Source: Streptomyces sp. NBC_01471
GTDB taxonomy: Bacteria > Actinomycetota > Actinomycetes > Streptomycetales > Streptomycetaceae
Length of the DNA stretch: 64,000 nt
Reading direction: 5' to 3'
NCBI RefSeq assembly: GCF_041438865.1
Contig: NZ_CP109450.1
Span: 2,707,001 to 2,771,000, forward strand
Shown here: piece after piece, positions 63,859-64,000 of the stretch
Layout of the letters: the number at the start of each line of letters is the position of its first letter
How positions within the stretch are numbered: the stretch's first letter is position 1
Translations under genes and position numbers: made by a program
Notes under the pieces: model-generated
Told to the model about the DNA's origin: nothing
The model's database searches: none
What the model saw: the letters and a program-made list of their open reading frames with translations, nothing else

Positions 63859-64000
63859 CGCTCTCGCTGATCCGGCTGGTCTTCGCCGCAGGGGTCGTGC
63901 AGGCCCTCCTGCGGCGGTACTTCCCCCGCCTCACGCGCCTGCGCGCGCTGACTCCACAACGGCCCGAGCTGCCAGCCCTGTTCGCCGAACTGCAACGGAT
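63855..64000 (+). CDS. Start of a further gene, truncated by the window end
   Basis: GTG at 63855 follows GGAGGG and overlaps the previous stop (GTGA). The 48 codons visible read LSLIRLVFAAGVVQALLRRYFPRL and then LTPQRPELPALFAELQR. A short hydrophobic N-terminal helix is followed by basic residues. Too little is present to identify it. Confidence 0.6.
   Translation, partial: MTLSLIRLVFAAGVVQALLRRYFPRLTRLRALTPQRPELPALFAELQR

Overview
The window is from a Streptomyces chromosome or a very close relative. GC content is very high, start codons are a mix of ATG, GTG and TTG, and stop-start overlaps (ATGA, GTGA) are common. The backbone genes run in an order I recall from the S. coelicolor SCO4967-SCO4916 region, backwards: greA, a DrrAB-like ABC pair, ilvA, a MarR regulator, cystathionine gamma-synthase, msrA, an L,D-transpeptidase, hutH, a GGDEF protein, an enoyl-CoA hydratase, cya, birA, pccB-accE, maf, accA, a DeoR regulator, lpdA, pnp and pmm. 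That synteny is from memory and was not computed. No rRNA, tRNA, CRISPR array, transposase or integrase was seen.

Layout. 1-8930 is conserved housekeeping: transcript cleavage, threonine and cystathionine metabolism, methionine sulfoxide repair, and a degenerate sigma-factor/membrane-protein pair. 8976-19406 is an accessory block between msrA and the cell-wall genes. It holds a full CTP synthase gene (not at the pyrG locus I remember for Streptomyces), a double-domain Lrp regulator, a flavin reductase, a nucleoside deoxyribosyltransferase / CMP N-glycosidase-like protein, a dihydroorotate/dihydropyrimidine-dehydrogenase-like flavoprotein, a creatininase-family hydrolase, a two-component LLM flavin monooxygenase, an FMN reductase, an HxlR regulator and a 14-TM exporter. 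Read together these look like an undescribed pathway that makes, cleaves and oxidatively remodels a pyrimidine, with its own CTP synthase and exporter. This is the most interesting region.

19642-40277 returns to the backbone: two paralogous L,D-transpeptidase lipoproteins around a GT-like membrane protein, an alcohol dehydrogenase with a divergent XRE regulator, a MacB-type ABC exporter, histidine ammonia-lyase, a diguanylate cyclase-like protein, adenylate cyclase, biotin protein ligase, the acyl-CoA carboxylase beta and epsilon subunits, a VOC protein, a Tat-exported amidohydrolase, a 42-residue membrane protein and Maf.

40294-51347 is a second accessory insertion: a complete 3-hydroxyanthranilate meta-cleavage operon equivalent to the nba genes of Pseudomonas. 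Eight translationally coupled genes run from the ring-opening dioxygenase to pyruvate and acetyl-CoA. They are flanked by a divergent MHS transporter/carboxylesterase pair and a LysR regulator. The carboxylesterase suggests the natural substrate enters as an ester.

51377-60229 is backbone again: the biotinylated acyl-CoA carboxylase alpha subunit with a long regulated leader, a DeoR regulator, LpdA lacking one redox cysteine, a gamma-glutamylcyclotransferase-like protein, purine nucleoside phosphorylase and phosphomannomutase. 60282-64000 is variable: an SDR/XRE divergent pair resembling the ADH/XRE pair at 22.6-24.6 kb, then a WhiJ-type regulator with two tandem DUF397 proteins and small divergent genes running off the end. 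Many start codons sit 6-8 bases after a TANNNT-like -10 box, which suggests leaderless transcripts.
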